From: Oscillospiraceae bacterium
GTDB lineage: Bacteria > Bacillota > Clostridia > Oscillospirales > Acutalibacteraceae
Assembly (NCBI GenBank): GCA_031262985.1
Contig: JAISGQ010000014.1
Location: forward strand, 1-47,707
Direction of reading: 5' to 3'
Length of the DNA: 47,707 bases
The notes beneath the pieces are model-generated. The model saw only the letters and a list, made by a program, of their open reading frames with translations. It did no database searches and was not told where the DNA came from. Of this stretch, positions 30,669 to 38,698 are shown one piece after another. The position numbers and the translations under genes were made by a program. Within the stretch, counting starts at the first letter, position 1. Each line of letters begins with the position of its first letter.

Positions 30669-33413
30669 ATGAAATACGATTACAAAAATAAATTGGATGA
30701 AGTACTTAATTGGCTCAGAAACTCGTTAGGTATTCTCGGCGAAAAAATCGCCGAGACAATCGCCGAGCTGAAAGTAGACCTTTTGGTGTTTTTTGCAAAT
30801 ATCAAGGCTTACTTCTCCTCCGGCAACGAGGAGGAGGAAACTCCCCGCACACGCGCATTGTCGAGGATAGACGAAACGGACGACACCTACCGCAGGAGAA
30901 GGGGAGAGACCGTCCGCTCACAGAGCGACGATTCGCGCGGCGGCAGACAGCCTCGCAACGTATCGGCTACGCGCAGTAAGTATGACGGCGACTACGCGCG
31001 AAAGAAGTCCTCGCCAAAGCCGACATGGATAAAGGTAACTAAGGCGATAACCTCCATTCTCATGAGAGGAATGGCGACTGTACTGCTCATAACGGTCATG
31101 ACAGGGTGTATTGTCGGCGCGGCGGGCATGATTTATGTGCTTGCCTTCCTCGAAAAGGATTTGGACTTTGATTTGTACTCACTCAAGCTCAGATACACCT
31201 CTGTCATCTACGTGCAGAACGATGAAGGCGTTGATGTGGAGTATCAGAAGCTGCACGGTTCTGAGAACAGAATCTGGGTGGAGAAGAGCGAAATCCCCGC
31301 TCATGTTCTCGACGCCATGGTTTCTATCGAGGACAAGCGTTTCTGGACGCATAAGGGCGTTGACTGGATTCGTACAGGCAGGGCGTTCTTGGGTATGTTC
31401 GGCGACGGAGACGTACAGGGCGGTTCTACAATCGATCAACAGCTCATAAAGAACGTCACAGGCGACGACTCCTTCAGCGTTGAGCGTAAAATCAAGGAGA
31501 TTTTCAGGGCACTTGAGCTGGAGAAGAAATACTCGAAGGACATTATCCTCGAAACATATCTCAATGTAATTTCCTTCGGAAACGGATGCAACGGCATAGA
31601 GTCGGCTTCTCAGACATATTTCAACAAGCACGTCAGCGACCTCACAGTCGCCGAGGGTGCGGCTATTGTTGGTATCACAAAGAACCCCACCAAATACAAC
31701 CCTCTCTACAGACCTGAGGAAAATGAGAAGCGCAAGAATCAGGTTCTCTACGCAATGTACGAAAACGGCGTACTCAGCGAGGAGGAGTACGAGGCTGCGA
31801 AAGCGGAGGAGCTTGTATTTAACGAGGCAGCAAAATACAATCCCGACGTCAAGAGCTACAACAACTGGTATGTCGATCAGATTATCTACGATTTGATAAA
31901 CGACTTCACCAAGAATCTCGGAATGTCCGAGGTCGAAGCTAAGTATCAGGTGTACAACGGCGGCTTACAGATATACTCAAACATGGATGCCGACCTTCAG
32001 AAGAAGGCGGAGGATATATTTAAAAGCGCGAAGAACTTCATTAAATTCCCCGGAAAAACTCAGCCGGAGTGCTCTATCGCCGTAATGAACTACGAGGGCG
32101 AGGTTAAGGCAATCGTCGGCGCGAGAGGCACTAAGCAGTCTGATTTGGTGCTTAACATGGCATCTCAGTCTCAGCGTCAGCCGGGTTCGGCGTTTAAGCC
32201 CGTTTCCGTATACGGTCCGGCGATAGAGCTGGGCTTGCTGGAGTACTCCACTCCCGTTTCCGACTCCCCGTCGCTGGTAATCAGCGGCAAGGCGTGGCCT
32301 AAGAACTCAGGCGGCGTTTACCGTGGCAATATCCCCGCCGTTAAGGGCGTGGAGGTTTCGGCTAACTGCGTGGCAGTTCGTGTCTACTCCGCAGTGGGAT
32401 ATGAACGCGGATATAAGTTCATGACCGACCGTCTCTCGTTTAACCTTGTATACAACAGAAAGGTCAAGACAAAGAATGGAACCAAGGTGCAGAGCGACAC
32501 CAACCCCTCCACCTGTCTCGGCGCGCTTACGGACGGCGTTTCGGTGCTTGAGATGACTGCCGCCTACGCGACCTTCGGCAACGGAGGCAAGTTCTACGAG
32601 CCAACCACATACAGCAAGGTCAAGGACGCACAGGGCAACACCATAATAGACAACACAAAGGCAGTGCCTACGCAGGCTTTCAGCAAGGAGACCGCTGTTA
32701 TCATGAACCATATGCTCCGCACACCGATAACAGGTGCCAACGGTACGGCGAGGAAGGCGAAAGTCGGCAAACACACCACATTCGGTAAGACAGGTACTAC
32801 CTCGGACGATAAGGACAGATATTTCGCGGGAGGAACATCGTACTATGTCGCCGCCTGCTGGTTCGGTTATAAAACTCCCAAGGAGCTGACAATTAAGTAC
32901 ACCAACCATGCCATGGACGCGTGGAAGAAAATCATGACAGAGGCTCACAAGGGGCTTAAAGCCAAGGCATTCAGCACCTATAACGCGAAAGTCTACGCAC
33001 GCTCTTATTGCGCAGAATCGGGAGGTATCGCCGGTCCCGGCTGCAAAGTCACCGCGGTAGGATATTACAAGGGCAACAGTCAGATTCCTATTTGCCCGCT
33101 CCACAGCGGAGGAACTCCAAATGCGGCGTACACAAGATTCCTCACTGACAAGGATGCCTTTACGGGCGAGTCTACCACCGACGAAAACAGCACAACAACT
33201 TCCTCGAAGGCTCAGACTACGCCTCCTCCCGTTATCACTACGCCGACTAAGTCGACAACAACAACCACCACTAAGTCTACAACAACTAAGACTACCGCAA
33301 CCACTACGAAAGCTCCGACAACACCTGCGCCGACTACTCCCGCGCCGACTACTCCCGCACCTACCGAACCCGACCCGACAGAACCGCCCGCACCCCCGCC
33401 GGCTGCGGAATAA
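30669..33413 (+). CDS. class A penicillin-binding protein (PBP1A-type transglycosylase/transpeptidase)
   Basis: 914 residues from ATG 30669 (AGGAGG six bases upstream; the open frame starts at 30609). It polymerises and cross-links peptidoglycan outside the membrane. Cytoplasmic N-terminal region to ~115, one membrane helix (~120-145), then a GT51 domain with the catalytic Glu in SIEDKRFWTHKG and GGSTIDQQLIKN. The transpeptidase has the nucleophile PGSAFKP (SxxK), SAN and KTGTTSDDKD. The tail is about 75 residues of Thr/Pro/Ser-rich low complexity (TTPAPTTPAPTEP), likely wall-spanning. It is followed by the LCP gene five bases later, forming an envelope operon. Confidence 0.96.
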   Translation: MKYDYKNKLDEVLNWLRNSLGILGEKIAETIAELKVDLLVFFANIKAYFSSGNEEEETPRTRALSRIDETDDTYRRRRGETVRSQSDDSRGGRQPRNVSATRSKYDGDYARKKSSPKPTWIKVTKAITSILMRGMATVLLITVMTGCIVGAAGMIYVLAFLEKDLDFDLYSLKLRYTSVIYVQNDEGVDVEYQKLHGSENRIWVEKSEIPAHVLDAMVSIEDKRFWTHKGVDWIRTGRAFLGMFGDGDVQGGSTIDQQLIKNVTGDDSFSVERKIKEIFRALELEKKYSKDIILETYLNVISFGNGCNGIESASQTYFNKHVSDLTVAEGAAIVGITKNPTKYNPLYRPEENEKRKNQVLYAMYENGVLSEEEYEAAKAEELVFNEAAKYNPDVKSYNNWYVDQIIYDLINDFTKNLGMSEVEAKYQVYNGGLQIYSNMDADLQKKAEDIFKSAKNFIKFPGKTQPECSIAVMNYEGEVKAIVGARGTKQSDLVLNMASQSQRQPGSAFKPVSVYGPAIELGLLEYSTPVSDSPSLVISGKAWPKNSGGVYRGNIPAVKGVEVSANCVAVRVYSAVGYERGYKFMTDRLSFNLVYNRKVKTKNGTKVQSDTNPSTCLGALTDGVSVLEMTAAYATFGNGGKFYEPTTYSKVKDAQGNTIIDNTKAVPTQAFSKETAVIMNHMLRTPITGANGTARKAKVGKHTTFGKTGTTSDDKDRYFAGGTSYYVAACWFGYKTPKELTIKYTNHAMDAWKKIMTEAHKGLKAKAFSTYNAKVYARSYCAESGGIAGPGCKVTAVGYYKGNSQIPICPLHSGGTPNAAYTRFLTDKDAFTGESTTDENSTTTSSKAQTTPPPVITTPTKSTTTTTTKSTTTKTTATTTKAPTTPAPTTPAPTTPAPTEPDPTEPPAPPPAAE

Positions 33414-33418
33414 TTGGC

Positions 33419-34918
33419 ATGAAGCAAAACGACAGTTTTTTCGACGAGTACGGAGATTTCATAGAGGGCGACACCGAGGACATCACAGAGGATTCTGCGG
33501 CGGATAGTGACTACGAGGACGACGATGATTTTTTCTTAGTCACATCCAAGAGCAATCCTCCGGCAGCAGGAGATAAATCCCGTCTTTTAGAAAGCCCTCC
33601 CTCGCGGCGGCACATACCGCGCCGAACGGCATCGGCGAGGAGGAGTACGCATCTTTCCTCGCAGAACCAATCGTACCGCAAGCCGTCGCCGCGTAAGGGG
33701 AGGGTTACTCCCTCTCCCGCGCATACGGCGGCGGAGGACGGATACGGCATATCTGCTAAGGCGTACAATCGGATAAAACAGCAGGTCAGACGCTCCCGAA
33801 ACTCCTCCTCAGAAAATTTGCTGAGGGAGCAGGGGATAGCGAGCGGGAGCAGGCGTACTGCTCCTCCCGCAGATGGACGTGCAAACGAGCGTGTGCGCGG
33901 CTTTGCAAAGCGAATGGCAAAGAGCCGCACTTACGAATACGCCGAGGACTACGCTGAGTACCGTGACAGGCAAAAGCGCGAGCCGAAGCCGCGCAAAGCA
34001 TGGAGAAAAAGGCGAAAGGCACTCAAACGGAATCTGATTTTCGCCGCTGTATGCGTTTTAGTCGCAGTTATGGGCGTCAACATCTGGCTGTTTGGCGGCA
34101 TAAATAGGGTCTCCATCGACGACAGCTGGGAGGATGCTCCCGTCTCCGCGAACAAATCCGTCGCGCTTCGCAGTGAAAAGGGAATCACTAATATACTGCT
34201 TCTCGGGATTGATGCGGACAAGGGGAGCGGCACTCGAAGCGACACCATCATGATTATCAACATCAGGAGCGGGGGAGAGGTGCGGCTTGCATCCATACTC
34301 CGCGACACATATGTAGCCGTTCCGGGACACGGAAAAACGCGGATTAACCACGCCTACGCCTACGGAAAGAGCGAGCTTACAATGCAGACGATAGAGAATA
34401 ATTTCAGGGTGAAGCTCCGCAAATTCGTCAGCGTTGACATGGACGGAGCGGTCGATATTGTCGATGAGCTTGGAGGAGTAACGATTGAGCTTACCTCTGC
34501 GGAGGTTAAGCACATGAACCAAAAGCTCGGCACGAAGTTTAAAAAGGGAGAAAATCATCTCAGCGGAAAGCAGGCTGTCTTCTACGCGAGAATCAGAAAA
34601 ATTGACAGCGATTTCGGAAGAACCTCGCGTCAGAGAAAGCTGATATCCGTAATGCTCGGGGAGTTTAAAAAGCTCAACGTCATAAAGCAGCTTGAACTTC
34701 TGCGATACGCCACAAGTTTTGTCTCCACCAACATGACCAATTCGGAGCTTACCTCTCTCGCGTTTTCGGTTCTTCTGAGCGATCAGGAGGAAATTTCGCA
34801 GATAAGTATTCCCGATGCGGGCGGGTACAGCAGCAAGACTATATCATCCATGGCTGTATTAGTGCCCAATCTTTCAAAGAACTGCACCAAACTGCACGAG
34901 TTTCTGTTTGAGGAATAA
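33419..34918 (+). CDS. LytR-CpsA-Psr (LCP) family wall-polymer ligase
   Basis: 499 residues. LCP enzymes transfer wall teichoic acid or capsule-like glycans from a lipid carrier to peptidoglycan. The first ~200 residues are disordered, very acidic then very basic, with no clear domain and probably cytoplasmic. A membrane helix follows at about 204-222 (LIFAAVCVLVAVMGVNIWLF). The LCP domain has LLLGIDAD, GTRSDTIMI, ILRDTYVAVPG and KTRINHAYAYG, which hold the Arg/Asp phosphate-binding residues. ATG 33419 lies five bases after the PBP stop with a weak ribosome site, so coupling is likely. Confidence 0.93.
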   Translation: MKQNDSFFDEYGDFIEGDTEDITEDSAADSDYEDDDDFFLVTSKSNPPAAGDKSRLLESPPSRRHIPRRTASARRSTHLSSQNQSYRKPSPRKGRVTPSPAHTAAEDGYGISAKAYNRIKQQVRRSRNSSSENLLREQGIASGSRRTAPPADGRANERVRGFAKRMAKSRTYEYAEDYAEYRDRQKREPKPRKAWRKRRKALKRNLIFAAVCVLVAVMGVNIWLFGGINRVSIDDSWEDAPVSANKSVALRSEKGITNILLLGIDADKGSGTRSDTIMIINIRSGGEVRLASILRDTYVAVPGHGKTRINHAYAYGKSELTMQTIENNFRVKLRKFVSVDMDGAVDIVDELGGVTIELTSAEVKHMNQKLGTKFKKGENHLSGKQAVFYARIRKIDSDFGRTSRQRKLISVMLGEFKKLNVIKQLELLRYATSFVSTNMTNSELTSLAFSVLLSDQEEISQISIPDAGGYSSKTISSMAVLVPNLSKNCTKLHEFLFEE

Positions 34919-34940
34919 CAAAAATAAGGGGTAAAATGAT

Positions 34941-36212
34941 TTGCGACAGATGGAGAAGCACTCTGTAGGTTTACTTGCGCCTGCTCTGGAGGGTACAATC
35001 ACAGGTGAGCATACAGTCATGCAAAAAGAGAAAAACAGGACAATATTCAGCGGGATTTTATCAGTCCCCGCTGACGATATTGTTGTGTCTTTACTCCTGA
35101 TTTCTATAATTTTGGGTGTGTACACGGCGGGCGCAGCGGTAGTTCTCACCGCTCTATACGCTATTATCAATCCCCGCACAAAGGCACTCATGGCAAAATC
35201 TCCCATGCTTAACGCCACGCTGTTTATATTTCCTCTTGTAATGCTTCCGGCAGTTTTTACCTGTTTTAAGTATTACTTCCTCAATGTGCGTCCGTCAATC
35301 TCACAGATTGCCTTCAACCGCTGTTTTCTGTGCGGAGTATTTATATGCTTGATTTTTGTGGTGCTGCTCTATCTGCTCACCACAATGACAAAGGAACGCT
35401 TTTCGAGGATGACCGATATTGTGCTTGCTATAAGCATGATTTCCTCCGTCTGCGGTCTGTTTGAGAGAATCACGCAGGACTCCGACAGAGTATCGTTTAT
35501 CTACAGCAATCCCAACCTCTACGGCTACTGCATCGAGCTGTTTTCGCTGATAGCACTCTACAAGTTTGTTGAGTCGAAGCGGCTGCTCTATCTCGTGATT
35601 TTCGCGGCAAATGTGGGGAGTATCGTACTGTGCGACTGCCGCACGGCGTGGCCCGCGCTGTTTGTGTCTATCGCAGTTATGGCTGTCTACAAGAAAAAGA
35701 AGGCGCGGTACATAGCGATTGCAGTTGTCCTCGCGATAATATTCGCGGTGATAGTGTTCTCAGCCCCCGAAATATTCCCGCGTTTCGCATATAAATCTAT
35801 AAACTCCAGCTTTATCAAGCGGATGGATATGTGGTATAACTCCATACGCTTCATCTCAAGGAATCCGATTATCGGCTACGGCACGGGGAGCTATCTCCTC
35901 CTCTCGACTGCCAGCCCCGATGTCAGGACGCTCATGCACGCGCATAATCTCTTCCTCAACATTCTGCTGGATTTCGGGATAATAGGAGCGGCTGCGTTTA
36001 TCAACTTTTTCCTCCGGCTCTATCAGAAGATGTTCAATGCCACACAGCGCATAAAGCTCGGCAATATCGGTATGCTTGTCGCGGGAGCATTTTCCGCCAC
36101 GCTCATACACGGCTTTACGGATGTGGTCATGCTCAGTACAAGCACGTCGCTGCTGTTTGTGCTGGTTATTTCAGGCGTTGCGGCGGCATCGAATACTACA
36201 GTTGACAGGTGA
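34941..36212 (+). CDS. O-antigen-ligase-like polytopic membrane protein
   Basis: 423 residues from TTG 34941 (GGGG nine bases upstream); ATG 34950 or ATG 35019 are possible. About ten to twelve membrane helices. The family signature lies in the large loop and after it: YSNPNLYGY (residues ~190), RMDMWYNSIRFISRNPIIGYGTGS and MHAHNLFLNILLDFG, where the His of HAHN is typical for Wzy/WaaL ligases. It probably polymerises or transfers a surface glycan, fitting the PBP and LCP neighbours. Its last codons (ACT ACA GTT GAC AGG TGA) are part of a heptamer repeat. Confidence 0.85.
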   Translation: MRQMEKHSVGLLAPALEGTITGEHTVMQKEKNRTIFSGILSVPADDIVVSLLLISIILGVYTAGAAVVLTALYAIINPRTKALMAKSPMLNATLFIFPLVMLPAVFTCFKYYFLNVRPSISQIAFNRCFLCGVFICLIFVVLLYLLTTMTKERFSRMTDIVLAISMISSVCGLFERITQDSDRVSFIYSNPNLYGYCIELFSLIALYKFVESKRLLYLVIFAANVGSIVLCDCRTAWPALFVSIAVMAVYKKKKARYIAIAVVLAIIFAVIVFSAPEIFPRFAYKSINSSFIKRMDMWYNSIRFISRNPIIGYGTGSYLLLSTASPDVRTLMHAHNLFLNILLDFGIIGAAAFINFFLRLYQKMFNATQRIKLGNIGMLVAGAFSATLIHGFTDVVMLSTSTSLLFVLVISGVAAASNTTVDR

Positions 36213-36232
36213 CAAGTGACAGTTGACAGTTA
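36198..36232 (+). repeat. heptamer repeat (RKTGACA x4), left copy
   Basis: GTTGACA, GGTGACA, AGTGACA and GTTGACA in tandem. It begins in the last codons of the O-antigen-ligase-like gene and supplies its TGA. An inverted, near-identical set is at 38669-38698. Confidence 0.7.
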
Positions 36233-36266
36233 TTGAGGCTGTAACAAAAGTAATTTCAAATAGCAG

Positions 36267-36327
36267 AATGCACAAAAAGCTCCTATAATCCCGTTATTTT
36301 GGGATTATAGGAGCTTTTTTGTGCATT
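36267..36327. terminator. very long terminator hairpin (26-bp stem)
   Basis: AATGCACAAAAAGCTCC and on to 36292 pairs with 36301-36327 (one extra T), loop GTTATTTT, then ATTTT. It closes the envelope operon and can work in both directions. Confidence 0.8.
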
Positions 36328-36341
36328 ATTTTGGAGCGGTG

Positions 36342-36443
36342 AGTTAATTAACTCAGAAAACACCAAGCCTCCACGGGCGAAAAGCTTTGATTTGTGAGGC
36401 TTTCTCCCGTGGAGGCTTGATTGTTTCGGGGTTAATTTAGTAT
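36342..36443. repeat. 102-bp inverted repeat, left copy (IR-L)
   Basis: Its reverse complement aligns without gaps to 37039-37140, 84 of 102 identical. Both outer ends carry the palindrome AGTTAATTAACT and both inner ends ATACTAAATTAAC. This copy is also strongly self-complementary (AAGCCTCCACGGG/CCCGTGGAGGCTT). The pair flanks gntR. Confidence 0.85.
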
Positions 36444-36471
36444 ATTACCTTCGATGATGTGAAAAAGTAAA

Positions 36472-36560
36472 AGTACCCTCTAAAATGACACGCAGAGTCA
36501 TTTTAGAGGGTACTTCACGTCCGCAGAGGGTGCTTCACGCCATCCGCAAGGAGTAGTATT
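36472..36560. repeat. 18-bp-stem hairpin and CTTCACG units, relative of the 12.7-kb array
   Basis: AGTACCCTCTAAAATGAC (36472-36489) pairs perfectly with 36497-36514, loop ACGCAGA. ACTTCAC follows at 36512-36518, then GTCCGCAGAGGG, GCTTCAC, GCCATCCGCAAGG. It has the same heptamer spacer and CCGC-type loops as at 12687-12810. Confidence 0.7.
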
Positions 36561-36611
36561 ATACTTGACTGAGATATGTAGCTTGCAATTTCCAAAAAAT
36601 TCCGCTTACTA

Positions 36612-36652
36612 TTGACAGATTGCATTATTTGCATTATACTAAGTAATGCAAT
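36612..36652 (+). promoter_or_regulatory. gntR promoter with autoregulatory-type operator
   Basis: TTGACA (36612-36617), 17 bases, TATACT (36635-36640). The inverted repeat ATTGCATTA (36619-36627)/TAATGCAAT (36644-36652) covers the spacer and -10, as expected for self-repression by a GntR protein. GGAGGTGA at 36653-36660 follows. Confidence 0.75.
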
Positions 36653-36666
36653 GGAGGTGACACGAT

Positions 36667-37050
36667 ATGCTGCTCAGGCTGGATTTTTCGGCGGATGTGC
36701 CGATCTATATGCAGATACGAAATCAAGTAGTGGTCGCCATCGCGGAGGGAAAACTGACGGCAGGGGAACAACTGCCGACCATCCGTGCGTTGGCGACTGA
36801 GGCGGGCATCAACATGATGACTGTCAGCAAGGCTTACCAGACCCTAAAAACGGAGGGTTACATCGCGACCGACCGGCGCAGTGGCGCGGTCGTAACCGGT
36901 GATGTCAAGCGCGTCCTCTCGGAAAACGCGCTGGAGTATTTGAGGGTAATCGTGGCGGAGGCAAAGCTCTCCGGCATGAGCAAGACGGATTTGCTGAAGC
37001 TCTGCGAGGACTGCTTTGAAGCTTCGCCCGTCGCAACCATACTAAATTAA
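36667..37050 (+). CDS. GntR-family regulator, YtrA type
   Basis: 127 residues, ATG 36667. Winged helix-turn-helix domain at residues ~8-76 (PIYMQIRNQVVVAIAEGKL, LPTIRALATEAGINMMTVSKAYQTLKTEGYI). The short helical C-terminus is that of YtrA regulators, which usually repress a neighbouring membrane-protein or ABC operon. The target is probably its own promoter and the downstream membrane gene. The last three codons and the stop are contributed by the right 102-bp repeat. Confidence 0.93.
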   Translation: MLLRLDFSADVPIYMQIRNQVVVAIAEGKLTAGEQLPTIRALATEAGINMMTVSKAYQTLKTEGYIATDRRSGAVVTGDVKRVLSENALEYLRVIVAEAKLSGMSKTDLLKLCEDCFEASPVATILN

Positions 37051-37140
37051 CAAGAAAACAATCAAGCTTCCACGGGCTAAACCAACACAAATCAGGGCTT
37101 TTCGACCGTGTTTTCTTGGTGTTTTCTAAGTTAATTAACT
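37039..37140. repeat. 102-bp inverted repeat, right copy (IR-R)
   Basis: Inverted partner of 36342-36443. It starts inside the end of gntR (giving ATA CTA AAT TAA) and ends in AGTTAATTAACT, 18 bases before the next ATG. It is less self-complementary than the left copy. Confidence 0.85.
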
Positions 37141-37158
37141 ATAAAACGGAGGTATAAT

Positions 37159-38532
37159 ATGTCGATTGCTTTTAAACTGATCTTATATTTTTCACTCATT
37201 ATCGTCGTGCCTATAGTGTTTGTCATGCTGAGCAACGAATCGAAGCCCAAGAAAAATATCATCCTCGGCGTGACGCTGCCGTATCAGGCGAGGACGGACG
37301 AAGCTGTGCTTCATATATGCGCACGCTTTCGGAGGTATATGCGAAACACCGCAATCATCTGCATAGCGTCGTCACTGCTTTTATTTCTGCTGCCGAGCCT
37401 CTCGCTTTTTTTGACGTTGTTACTGCTCTGGCTCGAAATCGTCATCATTCTGCCGTATTTGCTCTACGCCCGCGCGAATCTCGCGCTTTCTGCCTTGAAG
37501 CGAGAGCGCGGATGGGGAACTGAGAGCGAGGGAGTACTCATGGTAGACACATCCTCTGTCGCTCTGAAAACGAGGCGTATCGGGCATATTTGGTTCGCGA
37601 TACCGACTATTATCAGCCTTGTTCCGGCAGTTATCGACCTCGTGCGCGGAGAGTATTTAGAGGCGCTGATACTCTCGGGCAGCGGAGTTTTAATCTGCGG
37701 ACTGTTCTGGGGCATACACGGTATAATCTATCGCCAACGCGCCGAAATAGTCGAGGACGACAGTGCGTTGACCGCCGTGCTGACCCGTGTACGCCGCCGC
37801 AACTTCGGTCTCATGTGCTGCGTAGGTTCGTATCTTTCGGCGGCTCTCGTGCTGAGTATGTGGCTGTTTATGGAAAGCAACGCCGCGTTTATTATCACAA
37901 CAGGAGCTTACACGCTCGGGATTATAGCTCTCGCGCTGTGGACGGAGATGAGAACGCGCTTCGTCCAGCAACGGCTCACCGCCGAAAGCGGGAAAGGCAC
38001 GTATATCGACGAGGACAGCCAGTGGATTTTCGGGCTTTTCTACTACAATCCGAACGACAGGCATTTTATGAAAAATGACCGTGTCGGTCTCGGCACGACA
38101 GTCAATCTCGCTAAAACAAGCGGCAAAATACTGGGCGGTCTCTGCGCGTTGACGGTCGTCGCTATGCCGCTATTGGGGCTTTGGATGATGTCGGAGGAGT
38201 ATTCCCCGCCGACACTGGAGGTAAGCGAAAGATTGCTCGTCGCGACACATGGGGGGACAAAATATGAGCTGGAGCTTGACGATGTAGTCTCCGCTGAGCT
38301 TCTTGACGAACTGCCCAATATGAATCGCGTCGCGGGAACAGGCATGGAGACTGTGCTGAAAGGTCGCTTTCGCACCGCCGACGGTGAGAATTGCAGGGTA
38401 TGTCTCGACCCGACAAGTGCGCCGTTTATACGAATAGAGACAAGCGAGGGCGTCTACTACATCGCAGACCGAGACGGCGCGGTTACGCGCGAGGCATTCG
38501 ACTTTGTGAATAACGCCGTAAATGCGGAATAA
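37159..38532 (+). CDS. polytopic membrane protein (DUF5808/DUF1648-like) partnered with the GntR regulator
   Basis: 457 residues, ATG 37159 with GGAGG upstream. Helices lie near residues 4-24, 63-100, 145-190, 220-262 and 314-333. A soluble loop DSQWIFGLFYYNPNDRHFMKN (near 285) is the DUF5808-type signature. The C-terminal ~110 residues (TKYELELDDVVSAELLDELP...) look like a bacterial PH-type beta domain outside or at the membrane. Such genes typically follow YtrA-type GntR genes and may report envelope stress. The function is not established. Confidence 0.7.
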   Translation: MSIAFKLILYFSLIIVVPIVFVMLSNESKPKKNIILGVTLPYQARTDEAVLHICARFRRYMRNTAIICIASSLLLFLLPSLSLFLTLLLLWLEIVIILPYLLYARANLALSALKRERGWGTESEGVLMVDTSSVALKTRRIGHIWFAIPTIISLVPAVIDLVRGEYLEALILSGSGVLICGLFWGIHGIIYRQRAEIVEDDSALTAVLTRVRRRNFGLMCCVGSYLSAALVLSMWLFMESNAAFIITTGAYTLGIIALALWTEMRTRFVQQRLTAESGKGTYIDEDSQWIFGLFYYNPNDRHFMKNDRVGLGTTVNLAKTSGKILGGLCALTVVAMPLLGLWMMSEEYSPPTLEVSERLLVATHGGTKYELELDDVVSAELLDELPNMNRVAGTGMETVLKGRFRTADGENCRVCLDPTSAPFIRIETSEGVYYIADRDGAVTREAFDFVNNAVNAE

Positions 38533-38548
38533 GCTCTAAAAAACAGCA

Positions 38549-38592
38549 CCGGACGGGAGTAGTATTAACCTCTCGTCCGGCGTTAATATTTT
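38549..38592 (+). terminator. terminator of the gntR cassette
   Basis: CCGGACGGGAG (38549-38559) pairs with TCTCGTCCGG (38571-38580), then CGTTAATATTTT. Confidence 0.65.
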
Positions 38593-38635
38593 GAGGAAAC
38601 CGCTTTCTCATGCGGTGGTTAAGTTGTTTTAGTAT

Positions 38636-38663
38636 AAGAAGAAGCGGAGAGCCGCTCCTTCTT
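38636..38663 (-). terminator. terminator of the minus-strand hybrid kinase operon
   Basis: On the minus strand AAGAAGGAGCGG/CCGCTTCTTCTT form a stem followed by ATACTAAAAC. The T-rich right arm serves as the tail. Confidence 0.5.
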
Positions 38664-38668
38664 GCTGT

Positions 38669-38698
38669 CACTTGTCAACTGTCACCCGTCAACTGTTA
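38669..38698 (-). repeat. heptamer repeat (RKTGACA x4), right copy, inverted
   Basis: Read on the minus strand: GTTGACG, GGTGACA, GTTGACA, AGTGACA. It starts in the stop codon of the hybrid kinase. With the left copy it brackets 2.5 kb. Confidence 0.7.

Noticed and set aside
36198-36232. Promoters in the TTGACA-rich heptamer repeat
   Set aside because: TTGACA-like words arise from the repeat unit; no -10 box is found at suitable spacing.
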